A stretch of DNA of 64,000 nucleotides from Thysanoteuthis rhombus. Taxonomy: Eukaryota; Mollusca; Cephalopoda; Oegopsida; Thysanoteuthidae. A program made the translations under genes and the position numbers. Position 1 is the stretch's first letter; every line of letters begins with the position of its first letter. The stretch spans positions 61,725,475-61,789,474 of the forward strand of contig OY735209.1 of NCBI GenBank assembly GCA_963457665.1, given 5' to 3'. Shown in pieces: positions 22,331 through 33,415 of the stretch. The notes under the pieces are model-generated. The model was not told the origin of the DNA. It saw nothing but the letters and a program-made list of their open reading frames with translations, and did no database searches.

Positions 22331-23738
22331 TCTGAGACATCTCTTAAATGCACAACAATCGGGGAAAAAGGCAACTTTCTTTCTGGAGATAATTAGTGTT
22401 AAGATTTTGATATAGACATTCCAGAAGACAATGATTTTTGCATCTTGTACCCTGACCTTTACCCTGCTCCAATCTATTTGAGCAACAACCATTCACATAC
22501 ACATGCATTCATACACACACTAATATACAAACTAAGACTTAAGTTTCTTTACTTCCTGCATATAACCATTCTAAACTACATATAAATATCATGCACATAT
22601 ATTTACATTGAACTATAATAACAGAACAACATAAGAAGCACATTCTCTTCTCACTTCTAATGAGAATAACAATCAAATCATTATATTTCATATACATTTC
22701 AATAAATACATTCTTTGTAAATTTAAATCTTGTTCTTTATCACATTACATTGCATGCTCATTTTATATGCATCCCTTACAATGCATTACAACTTGCATTT
22801 ACTATTTCCATTTGAAATCACTAACTGGTCAGCTGCCTTCCTATTTTTGTGCCTATACCTATTTGGGAAAGAAATCGTCTAATCTTTCTTCTTTCTTTCA
22901 TCTATACAGTCAACCCTATCTTCGTTTTCCTGTACTGACTGCTAGCATCAGTGGTAGCCAGCCTAAAGGAATTATTCTTCCATGGTGGATACTATTACCA
23001 ATTTTACACTATCAAGTCATAAGATTACAATTAAATAGTAGTGGGTTAAATAGTTACTTATTTAATTGGAGTCAGATACTAATAATTTCATTAACTTAAC
23101 TAAGTAACCACTAAGAATGTATCTGTTTCAGTACCTTCTGAATACATCTCATCACTTTGACTGAAAGGTCATATGAGCTTATGCAAAGCTATATTCAGAT
23201 CAAATTATTGCTGATTGAGCCTCAATTTGAACTCAAGTCATTTGTTTTGCAAACTGTTTTTGATTTTGATTTTTAATTGCCAATCAAGATATTCAATACT
23301 CGAATTTCTGCTGGAAATGATATAGAAAGAAAAAATAAATAAAGGGATCATGAATGATTGAACATTGAAAAATAACTAGAAAAACAAACTTTTCAAAAGT
23401 AACTTTTGGTACATAACTTTATTTACCACCTTAGTGAAACCAATTTTTTTCATCAAACAAAATCTTTTCCTCTCTGCATACCCATTTGTCAAACATTATT
23501 TTAGATATACAATACAGAATATGATAGCAACAGTCAAGTTTGTAATGTCAAAATAAGATAAAACTGTCTTTGTTTCTAAGTAGAATTTTTATTTGATTAA
23601 TGCTTCTCTTCATATCCAGTACAGTACTGCACACAGCTGAATGGAAGAAAATGGGGGTCAGAGATGTTTGTTGCACCAATCCATGATTTATTCCCACATA
23701 ACATAAATGATTTAGTTTCTGATGGGTACTATGCTAGT
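22331..23738. other. no gene recognised
   Basis: The stretch includes a 110-codon plus-strand open frame (22767-23099) without recognisable similarity, motif or signal peptide. Base composition is AT-rich. Probably non-coding. Confidence 0.4.
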
Positions 23739-24309
23739 ACACTCTAAACCTGTTATAACACAGCTCAATATAACTAAGAATAACTTATAATATGGTTCAC
23801 ACATTGACCTCAGTTTTCAAAACGTTAAATTTGGCTTTCAAAATAATAGCATAATACAAAAAAGAAAGCCCACTATTTGATCAGGTTACACCAACCGTAA
23901 AAAGGAAATGAATTAGACAAAAGTATTTCAGTGGTCAATAAATGAAACTCATCATTCCTTTCCCTTTAATCTGCTGCTAAAAAGATTTCTAATGTATCGC
24001 CAAACTCCTACTCTAGACACTCGCTACACATGAATCTAAGTTTTATATAAGTATAACCTTCTGGTGAGATGTCACAACTTTTTTTTTTAATTCTATATCT
24101 ATTTGTCTTCCTGGCGGGCTGGCTTCACCCTACCCCCACCCACGTGGTTTTATTTTAATTTCTGCACAAATAATGAGGATCAGTTTCGAAGAAGTTTGGG
24201 GCAGGACTTGAATTAGAGTTTGAAAAAAATAGAAATTTGTTACAACGCACTTATAACTCAATAGAAAATTATCAACCCTGACTTCTGTATTATAACAGGT
24301 CAACAGTGA
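23739..24309. mobile_element. pogo/Tigger-like MITE
   Basis: The left end reads ACACTCTAAACCTGTTATAA. The right end, reverse-complemented, reads TTCACTGTTGACCTGTTATA followed by ATACAG. The inverted ends agree at about 19 of 24 positions over some 571 bp. Ends of the type CACTGTTGACCTGTTATAA are typical of pogo/Tigger-like Tc1/mariner elements. No transposase frame remains. Subterminal similarity continues inward (AATATAACT versus GAGTTATAA). Confidence 0.55.
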
Positions 24310-24406
24310 ATTCATATAAATTGCAAAGCATTTCTACAGAAAAATTATTTCTAATGGATTTCTCAATATGCTTTTAGTGTTTGATGTATATCTCTCTATG
24401 TATCTT

Positions 24407-24961
24407 TACAAGTGGAAGGTCTGTGCAGAAAGTATCTAGCTATTTTTGATATCTTGAGAACCAGTTGCACGGCTTCAATGTAACTTGGTAACCAATTCGA
24501 TAGGGACCTCACTGCACATGCATGTACAAACACTCTCTCATGGGTTCACTATGTCAACATTGAGAAAGTATGTATGCTGCAAGGACATCGCATCCACAAT
24601 GACTGAGCCAGCCCATTCTTTACATCTCATACACTGGTTTCAGGGTAAATATCACATCATCCAGATATATCAGCATCCCTCCTTACAGTACAGATTTGGC
24701 TCCCGGCAACTCCTGGCCATTCACAATTAAAAAAGAAGAATATTAAAGACCATGGACGAGATTAAGGAAAACGCATTCAGGCAGCTGATGGTGATCCCCA
24801 GAGAGGATTATGCAGATTATTTGAAAAGTAGAAAGAATGGTAGTATAATGGTAAGTTCCTCAGGTAGGTACCTTGAAGGGAACTGAGTTACTATAGCCCA
24901 AGGAAGGTTATTTTCTTTTGTTAATATATAATGTCTAGTTACTTTTGGGGCAAACCTAGGA
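24407..24961 (+). mobile_element. mariner-family transposon, internally deleted, copy 1
   Basis: The 5' end (TACAAGTGGAAGGTCTGTGC, then AGAAAGTATCTAGC) and 3' end (TTACTTTTGGGGCAAACCTA, 24939-24958) are inverted and match the TIRs of the element at 44.1 kb. The 5' leader AACTTGGTAACCAATTCGAT also matches. Inside are transposase remnants: TEPAHSLHL (about 24605) and the C-terminal string MDEIKENAFRQLMVIPREDY (from 24753). The first part of the transposase is deleted. Confidence 0.75.
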
Positions 24962-25214
24962 AAAATTAGTGAATGAAAGTTGTGACATATTAGTTTCATA
25001 AATCATACCTATGATATCACAGGATACATAATCAGCTAGTTTAGCGTAAAAGAGTTCATGAAAAAACAAAACTTCTCAGAGCCTCACTCATTTAAAACTC
25101 AGAAATGGACTGAAAACTTTATGCTTGAATATATTAAATCATCATTTTCACAATAACTAAAACCTTTCAGCTGTCAACTACAATGGAATGAAATCTTCAT
25201 AAACTGTTGCATTT

Positions 25215-25640
25215 ATGTACATAAATTTACATACTAGCATTCCAAGGGAAATTATGAATTACCAACACTTTCTTATCATGTAAATTTAACATAAACTTAT
25301 TGTAAATTGAACCCTTCACAGAAAACTTGGAAGGGGGGTTGAAAAAAAAAATAATATCACAACTCACTGAGAGGAGTGGATGTATGCAGAATTTTAAGTT
25401 TCCATTTTGAATGGTTAGAGCTGAGTAAAGTCCAGATACATAGATAAATAGATAAATACATATATAGTTGTCAGAACACATGAATCATTTGAACCCAGTA
25501 GAATTGTTTAAACTGGTCAGTTGTGGATAGAGGTGATCTATAACAACAAATAGAATAACAATTACATGCACAATAGAAGAGATATATGTGAAAACTTGTT
25601 TTTCCTCAACCTCCAGTCGACCATCTTTTGGCAGCATATT
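25215..25640 (+). repeat. dispersed ~430-bp repeat, form B, copy 6
   Basis: It begins with GCATTCCAAGGGAAATTATG, also found inverted at the end of copy 8 (37.55 kb). It continues with ATTTAACATAAACTTATTG, AGTCCAGATACATAG, GTCAGAACACATGAATC and GTTTAAACTGGTCAG, then enters a second unit (AATTACATGCACAATAGAAG, then CCATCTTTTGGCAGCAT). The order implies a head-to-tail junction of two units. Confidence 0.65.
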
Positions 25641-25644
25641 ATTT

Positions 25645-25930
25645 GATTTAAAGTATTCTTATTCTTTTCATTTAGACAGGAGTGAAAAGAAATTTAAGTA
25701 GTTTACTTTAGGGGTAGGGGGAGAGAAGGAGAGAAAAGAAAGTTTGGTAGTTTTATAAGAGGGTAGGAAGAGGGGGAAAGAAATTTAAGTAATTTAAGTT
25801 TACTGAGGAGCAAGAAAATTTTGGTAAATGAATTTTATCTATGTTTATATAAAAATAAAATAAAATCATAGACCAGCAACAAAGATTGGAAAGGATAAGA
25901 GAGACAAGGCGGAGATGAAGGCATGCGTTG
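25645..25930 (+). repeat. dispersed ~280-bp repeat R5, copy 1
   Basis: It aligns with 31395-31675 in the same orientation: TTTGATTTAAAGTATTC, a purine-rich GTAGGGGGAGAGAAGG block, GTTTGGTAGTTT with AAGAGGGTAGGA, and TCATAGACCAGCAACAAAG followed by ATTGGAAAGGATAAG. Class unknown. It directly abuts the core of copy 6 of the 430-bp family. Confidence 0.7.
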
Positions 25931-26469
25931 AGAGAAATGCAAATACATGGAATTTAGGTTGGGTTTTTAGTCAGAATTTTTTTTTAAACAGGTATGAACA
26001 TTGCTATTACTTATTTTATTTAGAAAGAAAGAGGGGAAGAAAAGGAATTAGAAAATTGTAATTTACATATTCAGTTGTGAAAGTTTGTTACTGTTTTCTT
26101 TTTCTCTTCTGAAACATTGCAGCCAGAAGAAATGATCCACCCCAAAAGTGAACAAAAATCTGGGTTATCTAATAAAATTTTATGGGTTAACGTCATAATA
26201 GAACATTTGTTCTGGCTATACTTATTCTTGGGATGAGTTTTCTTTGCCTCACTAAATATTCTGACAATACTCATTTTCCGAAACAAAATATTTTGGGATG
26301 TAAGGGGTTCTAATTGGATGTAAGTCTACCGCTGAACTGAACCCTTACTCTCCATCTGTCACATGAAAGTATGGTTTTAAAGTATTTCAGTAACTTCTGT
26401 TTGATCCATTGATGAATGATTTTTTTCCAAAACACAAAAATTTTGGGATTGGAGTTTTTATAGGGGTCA
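25931..26469. other. no gene recognised
   Basis: AT-rich. The end of a long minus-strand open frame that starts in the RTE copy to the right runs into this region, but the translation here (before about 26470) no longer resembles RTE. Confidence 0.4.
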
Positions 26470-27592
26470 ACATTGAGAGAGTTTTTCAATGGATTCAATA
26501 TTGTCTCAGACTCCTGTTTTCCTCTGATATATTGTACTGTCTTTTGGTCTCTCCATGTGAGGTTGAGCATAACTTTTTCATGTGCACAATGCATGGTTTT
26601 CAGTTTGCAGGTCTGTCTCTTGGTAAGGTTCCATGTTTCAGCTCCATAGGTGACTATAAAGAGAATGCATTTGTTGTATACCCTTCTTTTTAGGATTAAT
26701 AGGATCTTTTTTTTCTGAAGGTTAAGCTTGCTCTGCTGGAGGCTTGCCATCCTAGGGTGACTCTCTGCTTGATTTCTTCTTTTGATGGTCTAATGGAGAT
26801 TTGTTGTCCTAGGTAGATGTAGTGGTCAACTTTCTCCAGTTTTGCATCTTCAATTTTGATGTTTGTGTTCTTATTTCTGACGTGATTGTTCTTCATGATT
26901 TCAGTCTTGCTGAAATTCATGTATAGGCTACTTTCTTGCTTTTTTCATTCAATTCATCTAATATTAGTTGGAGGTCAGTTCTCTGTGAAAAGGGGCAATG
27001 TTGTCTGCAAATCTGAGCTTCTTCAGATAATTGCCATCTATTTTGATTCTTCTACTCTCCCAGTCAAGGTTTCTAAAGATCATCTTTAAGCAGACTGTGA
27101 AGAGTTTGGGTGAGCTTTCCTTTCTTTATTTGATGGATTATTTCACCTCCCATGATGTTACTCCTAGGGAAACCCTCAAGTTGATTGCTTGCGTCTTGAG
27201 TATCCTGTTTGTTGTTTTGTAGTCCTTGTTCGGAGAAATAGAATTTTCGGTAGAATTCTCAGGCACGTTCCACAATCCTGTCTCTGTCTGTTGTTTGGTC
27301 TCCATTCTCCTCAAGTATGCTGGTTATTTGCCTCTGACCTGAACTGAGGCCTTTGCTTATATCTTTGAAGCCCCAACCTTTTCTGAGAATAGATTCAATG
27401 ATTGTTGTCAAGTATCTTCTTCAGTTCTCTCTTTTTTTAATCTTATTTTATTCAGTTCGGTGTCTTCAATTTTCTCTCTTGTTGTTGTCGTTGGCTTGAG
27501 GTTTCAGCATTTTTCTATGATATTCCTTGTTTCATCTGAGATTTTATTGATGATTTGTGTGCTCGTTAGTTAAAATATTGAGGCAACTTCTA

Positions 27593-28046
27593 TTATAGAG
27601 GCTGTCGTCTTTTATTGATATTGATGTTGTTTTCATGTTCAATTTTGAATCTGTTTTTCCGTTCAAGCTTGAAGGATCGAGTGTGCTCTTTAGGTATGTT
27701 TAGTGGTTGCAGTTTAGTTTGGAACATTTTTCTGCATTTATTGCTGGTAGATACTTGCATTTTACATCTCACCATTCTGTGATCACTTCCTATGTTGACT
27801 TGATTTAGGACTTGGATGCCCTAGACAGTGTCACTGTTGTCTGTTGGGATGTAGTCTATTTAATTCTTCGTTTCTTGGTTGGGAGCTTTTCAAGGTCCAT
27901 TTCTCCTTGGGTCCCTTCTTGAAGAAGGTGTTCATGATTTTGAACCCATTAGCCTTTTCAAAGTTTACAAGATCTTCTCCTCTCTCGTTCCGTACTTTAT
28001 ATTCTGAAGTTTCTATCTGAACTCCCTTGTTCAAGTTATCAAACAA
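27593..28046 (-). pseudogene. RTE endonuclease C-terminal half and linker start
   Basis: Two minus-strand pieces. One, 28046-27831, has YKVRNERGEDLVNFEKANGF and KIMNTFFKKGPKEKWTLKS. The other, 27775-27593, starts MVRCKMQVSTSNKCRKMF. The nucleotide string between them still encodes a GSDHR-type motif. The GDFN region is decayed. Confidence 0.8.
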
Positions 28047-28434
28047 GTTGTCTGTTTCCTCTTAGGTTGATTGCAAAGTGGCAATGTAAACATGGATGAT
28101 GTTGTTTGTATCTCTTTGAAAGTTGTATGGTGATGCGGGCTATTCAATCCAAAACGGCTTTGAAGTCTACCAAATTGTCTTTGAGGTTCTTATTGATGAG
28201 AAAGCCTACTCCATTTTGTTTTACTTTCTCTTTTCCACAGCAATAAAGAAGATACTTGCTCTTTTGTTTGATTAATTTTTCTCTTGATCTTTACATCTTG
28301 CTAATGCCTACAATGTCCCATTTGATGTTTTTGATTTCATTTTCTAGATTGGTTAGGTGCATGTCAGTTGACAGTGTTGTGACGTTGTAGATGCCAATGT
28401 ATAAGGTTGATCTTTTGATGATGGTTTGGGGGCT

Positions 28435-28647
28435 TTATTTGGGGAGTCGCTGTTGGATCGATAACCTGGCAGTTCTCTTGGTGAAGTGTTTGGGTAGTCG
28501 CTTGTGGAGCACATCAGCCCCACCCAAAGTAAGTGATGTGGTTGGGCCTTTCAGGACTGAGGACCCAGCAGGAACAGCCGGTGTAATTTTCTTTGTGCAA
28601 ATAATGGGGAGTGTTGGGCCATGCCCTGCCAAGCTGGCCCATGACAT
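28435..28647 (-). pseudogene. N-terminal segment of the RTE protein
   Basis: A 70-codon minus-strand open frame upstream of the endonuclease, starting MSWASLAGHGPTLPIICTKK and rich in Pro, Ala and Ser. A homologous segment occurs at 40265-40465 in front of another RTE copy (RHGPALPMVHTIKIIPAIPA). It is therefore a real part of this family and not chance. The plus-strand 118-codon frame over the same DNA is antisense. The function of this N-terminal segment is unknown. Confidence 0.65.
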
Positions 28648-28790
28648 GTTGGCAGGGGGTCTGATGGATTGGTCACTGATGTCATTCAGAGTGGCCTTAG
28701 AGCTCCACCGGCTCTTATCACCTTTTCTATCTATTCTTGGAAGGTAAGTATTGGTGTTCGCAGCACTAGAGGGAAAAAAGATACCAGATA

Positions 28791-29591
28791 TGGTACATTT
28801 AGGAGATTTTTTTTTGTTTCATTGAGTGATTTTCTCGGTGGTCCTATGGATATGTACTATGTGTACGTAGATGGTTAGTTTGTATTTGATCATACCTCTC
28901 CTTTATTCTTCAAAGATTTTAACTCACTTAAAGTTCAGACTTTGCATTTCAAGGGATTTAAGTTCTAGCCTTGCTAATTTCTTTCGGTGTGTGCTCAAGA
29001 GAGAAAGAGAGAGAGGGCCGAGATGACGAAGACAGAAGGACATTAAGAGATTGTTACCCATGAAATTTAGAGTTGAATTTTAGGAAAACACAGAAAATTA
29101 TAATTTGAAAATAAAAACAAGATCCAGCAGTACTTATCTGAGTGAGACTGAGATTTTGGGTTGAATTTGGTGTGATTTTCGACAGTCACAGTTCAAAATT
29201 TTGAAGAACCCAATCTTTCTTTATTTTCTTTAAGAATTTTCCTATGTCTTCCAACCCTGTCAGTTTGGTCTTGGGTTCTTGCTGTTTTATTAGTTGTCCC
29301 TAAATATTTATCAGCATGGTCATTTATACACAGAAGGGGAGAGGCATATATGTCAGCTTTTGACGATTAAGATTTTTCATTATCTCATGAGTCTCTGCTT
29401 TTCTCTAACCCAATGCCTGTATCATTTCATTCTCTCCCTTATCTTCCCTATCTTAGTTGTCAATCGATGCTTTTATAAAAAAAATATATGCAAATATAGA
29501 TTTTATACACAGAAATGTACTTACACCCTTTGTAAACTACCCTACTTACTCCTCTCCAAGCTCCCTTCCTATCCTTCCACTATGGAGATAT
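28791..29591. other. no gene recognised
   Basis: Contains a purine-rich stretch near 29000-29020 and a plus-strand open frame of 105 codons (29294-29611) with no recognisable similarity that runs into the tail of the next RTE copy. Probably non-coding. Confidence 0.4.
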
Positions 29592-30235
29592 CATCAGCAG
29601 CAGCCTTTTAACATCCCTTGTTGGACATATTTCCCCAAAATACACCAGACCTCTCAATCATGGGCATTGTAGCACCAATATCCCCTGAACTTGCCTAAAT
29701 TGTCACACCATTTTATTTTTTGCCAGCCACCATCTTGCATATGATCTCTGGGATCCATATTGTGAGCCTCAACTTATTAGCTGAAAATGACATTGGTTTT
29801 ACTGAATGTGAATTCCTACTTTGTTGCCTTTTTCATTCTTGTCATTTAACATTATATGGAATTCATAGAGGTTCTTGGCAAACGAGACAATGTTGTCAGT
29901 AAATCTGAGGTTACTTAGGTATTCACCTTCAATTCTGTCCAGTCTAAATATGATCATTTTGAGGAGAGCTATGAAGACTTTGAGTGCACTGGTGCTGTCT
30001 TGATTTACTCTTTTTTTGAGCTAGAGGAGCTATGTTGATTGATAAGAGAAAAGCCAAGTTGGTAGATATTTGGCAGAACTGCAGAATCTGTTGCAGTAGA
30101 CAAATATGGGGTCTATACCTTGTCATATAATTGCATCAATGACTTCAAGGTTTTCCACTCAAATGCTATAATAAGTGGCACTCAGTATTCTGCTACGTTC
30201 TCTTTTAGTTCTCTAAATGGAGATACCATATAGCC
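29592..30235 (-). mobile_element. RTE-type retrotransposon, short internally deleted copy
   Basis: The tail (ATCATCAGCAGCAGCC) is at 29592, followed by the 3' region to about 29775. It then jumps to the RT palm region (about 29780-30235, with TTGGCAAACGAGACAATG and AGTAAATCTGAGGTTACTT). The C-terminal domain is deleted. No usable open frame remains. Confidence 0.8.
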
Positions 30236-31394
30236 ATCATGTACATGGGGGAAAGGGATCTGGATGACACCATCTGAGGGATAACACCACGATGACTACC
30301 TAATCTTTTTCTCATTCAATATATTTGTTAATCAGATAAATTAAAATTGACTTGACCTTGTTAACACTGAAGTGATGTACAATAATTTGCTTTTCATTAT
30401 AAAATAAAATCTCAGAATTTTTTGGGTTCTCTATATTTTGCAGGTAGAATATTTTTTTAAAACTTTATTTCTCAAATCTGTTGACTAGCAAAGTTCTGTA
30501 CTTTGTCAAATTCATTTTTACTCACGATATGAAATGAACGAGTTATTGATCTTTAATTGGAGTCACAGAGAACAGCAATGTTCAAAAAACATGGTACCTC
30601 AAAAGATACTATGATTTTTTTCAAAACTAGCATTACATTCAAAACTGATAGAGGGTTCCAATTCACAGTGTTTATTTCTCCCAGGAAAACTGCTAACGAT
30701 TGCATTCCTTCATATTCTGTTGCGATTTGACAATTTTTGTAAAGCAATGAAAGGCAAAATGATAATGCTCAAATAGTAAATATTTTGAAATTTAGAACTG
30801 AACGTATCCATGTTCTTTTTAGTAACATATTATAAAAAGAAAGAAAAATTCCAACTATTACTGAAAGTATGATGTCTTAAGTATGATGTCTTAAAACATT
30901 CAAACCCCCTGGTAAAAAATTTTACAATTTAGGAGTACACATGAAAAAAAATCCCCCTTAGATTTTATGCAGAAAGGAAATTTAGTCTATCTTTCTATAT
31001 CTGTGTTTAGTACAAAAAAATTAAAATTCTATACATCCAGGGAGGAGGAAAAGTTCTGGGAGGGGGTAAGAGACCAATGTTGCCAATTCAGCACGCTTCT
31101 TGTTTGAGCACTATTTTTCAATGAATATAGCAAATTTTCAGCTATTTCCTAGCCAGTTCAACTGAATTTAGCCATTTTTGACTACTTAAAATGGCCATTT
31201 AAAGGCTAACAGTTCGTTTAGCATGTTTTCATGGTTCTTTATGCTGTTTTTAGATCAATTTATCATGAAAAAATTTTTGAGTTGGCAAAATAATCCTAGG
31301 AATGCAACTGAATACAGATGATATGAATTTAGGTATTACTTTTTATAAAGATACTTCTTTTTCTATTACTTTAAATCAGTCAATATATTATTTA
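30236..31394. other. no gene; short duplication at 30867-30894
   Basis: GTATGATGTCTTA occurs twice in tandem at about 30867 and 30882. Around 31075-31290 the sequence repeats AATTCAGC and TTAGCCATTTTT-type strings that resemble, in inverse orientation, the stretch 33955-34020. No coding similarity is seen. Confidence 0.45.
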
Positions 31395-31675
31395 TTTGAT
31401 TTGAAATATTCCTTATTTTCATTCAGAAAGGGACAGGTCTTGAAAAAAAAAAAATTGAAGTATTTTATTTTAGGCGTAGGGAGAAAAAGCGGAAGGGGTT
31501 TGGGGGGAGTTTAATAAGAGGGTAGGACGAGAGAGGAAAGAAATGAAGTTTGGTAGTTCACTGAGGCAGTAAAAAAATTTTGGCATATGAATCTTCTCCA
31601 TGTTTGTATAAGAATTGGATAAAATCATAGACCAGCAACAAAGATTGGAAGGGATAAGGGAGATAATGAGAAGAT
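31395..31675 (+). repeat. dispersed ~280-bp repeat R5, copy 2
   Basis: Collinear with 25645-25930. The last 60 bp (ATCATAGACCAGCAACAAAG, then ATTGGAAGGGATAAGGGAG) is almost identical. Class unknown. Confidence 0.7.
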
Positions 31676-32055
31676 AAACTGACTGACAATTCAACATAGC
31701 AAACACCTCACACTATATACATAAGGTATTTACATGTATGCAAGTCAATGCTCTGGCAGTCAGAGGCAACCCTTAATGCTCCTCTTCATTCACAAGTATC
31801 CTTTCCAGGGTGGGGGCATGACTTCATTCCAAATTTATTCTTCATCAGTCACACAGCTGAGGGTATACTCAGTTAGCTGTCAGGTACACTGTGGAATTCA
31901 TCCTAATGAAGAGTCATTTATTTACATAGATATAAAATTAGCAATTTTTTTTCAACTGTTATTCTTTTCATCTTTACTTCAATTACTAATTACTCACAAC
32001 TGTGTGAATAGCATTCTTAGTTTTGCAATAAGAAGTGATTAAAATTAGGATAAGA
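31676..32055. other. no feature recognised
   Basis: A 102-codon plus-strand open frame (31734-32042) has no recognisable similarity. The sequence lies between repeat R5 and the 430-bp family copy. Confidence 0.35.
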
Positions 32056-32382
32056 GAAATACTAAATAAAAGATTAATCCTAATTGATAACTCTTCATCT
32101 AAAATATCAAAAATGATTATGATCATAATAAATCTGGTTAGTCATTCAATAGAAACTGTCTTAAAACTAATGTCTTTTGGCAGTATACCATGTTGGGTTA
32201 ATCTAATTCAAATTATCTCAAGTTATTTCTCTTATGTTTCATTGGGTAGAAATCACTAAAAAAAATCCTAAATTAAGGGACCAATGTAGTATAAATTTAC
32301 ATCATAAATTGAAGCCCTCCCACTGAAAATCTTTTTAGAAAGGGGAAGGAGTTAAAAAAGTTTTCTCTGGACAACAACATTA
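32056..32382 (+). repeat. dispersed ~430-bp repeat, form A, copy 7 (truncated)
   Basis: The core AATCTGGTTAGTCATTCAAT, AATGTCTTTTGGCAGTATAC and ATAAATTGAAGCCCTCCC is present. The 3' third is missing and the RTE tail begins immediately, so the RTE insertion or a deletion removed it. The left flank (TTAATCCTAATTGATAACTC, TTCATCTAAAAT) matches the left flank of copy 11 at 53.86 kb, so the family extends about 80 bp left of the core. Confidence 0.65.
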
Positions 32383-32384
32383 TC

Positions 32385-33052
32385 ATCATCATCAGCAGCA
32401 GCAGCAGCAGTCTTTTGATGTTTGTCATTGGACATAGACCATCACAATAATTCACTAAATCTCTCTATCATGGGCATTACAGAGCCAATACTTTTTTTAA
32501 CTTGTCTAATTGGTCTCTCCATTTTGAATTCTGCCAGCTCCAGTTTCACATGTGATCTCTGGGATCTACATTGTAAGTGATGATATCTATCGGTTATCTG
32601 CCATTCTTGCAACATGACCAGCCTATTGCCACTTGAGTTTTCTAATGGATTCTCTGATTTTCAGACTCATGTTTTTTCCCTAATATATTGTGTTCTTTTG
32701 TAATCTCTCGATGTGAGGATGAACATGATTCTTTCATGTGCACGTTGCATGATTCTCAATTTGAAGGTTAGTCTCTTGCTTAGGTTCCATTTTTCAGTCC
32801 CATAGGTGACTATTAGGAGGATGCATTGGTTGAATACCCTTCTTTTTAGGACTAATTGGATTTTCTTGTTCCATCTTGCTCTACCAAAAACTTTTAATCC
32901 TAGCGAGATTCTTTGCTTGATTTCTTCTTCTTTTGAGGATTTCATGGAGATTCATTGTCCCAGGTACAAATAATGGTCTACTTTCTCCAGTTCTGAATTT
33001 TTTTGATTTTGATCATTGTGTGGGTTTGTCTTCAACATGTTTATAATACACG
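32385..33052 (-). mobile_element. RTE-type retrotransposon, 3' fragment
   Basis: The tail CATCATCAGCAGCAGCAGCAG at 32389-32410 is a mixed GAT/GCT tail read on the minus strand. A minus-strand open frame at 32945-32667 reads EEEIKQRISLGLKVFGRARW and KRRVFNQCILLIVTYGTEKW. The copy stops near 33052. It is 5' truncated after the RT palm. Confidence 0.85.
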
Positions 33053-33415
33053 ACCTTTGTTTTTACAGAAGAAACTTATGTTGAGAGTTTTGGTTGAAGG
33101 TTTCCAATAATACTTCAAAGAACTCTCAAAGAAGTTACCTTATTCCCAATAATTAATCATGTGAATAGAACAGTGATCTAGATTTCCATCACCTTCAATG
33201 GCATCAAGCTATCTTTGAGGAATCTAACACTTTTGATTCTTACTCACTAAAAGTAGGTTAAAAGGTAAGCAGTGATTATTGATCAATACTCTTTTATCAT
33301 TATCCTTCTTTCCTTACCCCACTATTTTTCTACATCACCAAACTGAAGCCAATTCATTCTGTCTCATGTTTTCGTTGGTCAGACATTTGCATGAATAGCC
33401 TACAATTTCTTAGCA

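Larger units (their letters stand above)
26470..28790 (-). mobile_element. RTE-type retrotransposon with most of the RT deleted
   Basis: On the minus strand the order is the N-terminal GC-richer segment (28790-28435), endonuclease (about 28400-27690), linker (about 27690-27240) and the beginning of the RT (27240-27112). It then jumps to the palm and C-terminal domain (27111-26470), where EEIKQRVTLGWQASSRASLT and KRRVYNKCILFIVTYGAETW are readable. The jump at about 27111 removes several hundred bases of RT. Frameshifts separate the pieces. The 3' tail is not visible. Confidence 0.85.

Noticed and set aside
22767..23099. 110-codon plus-strand frame as a gene
   Set aside because: The translation has no recognisable motif and the region shows no splice-linked coding neighbours.
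23620..23670. Short RTE-like string (AAGAAAATGGGGGTCAGAGA)
   Set aside because: It matches about 25 bp of the RTE 3' region but has no supporting neighbouring sequence, so it is too short to call.
28391..28747. 118-codon plus-strand frame with fairly normal amino acid composition
   Set aside because: It lies antisense to a segment that recurs as the N-terminal part of the RTE protein at 40.3 kb. The sense strand explains it better, though I kept the overlap as a finding.
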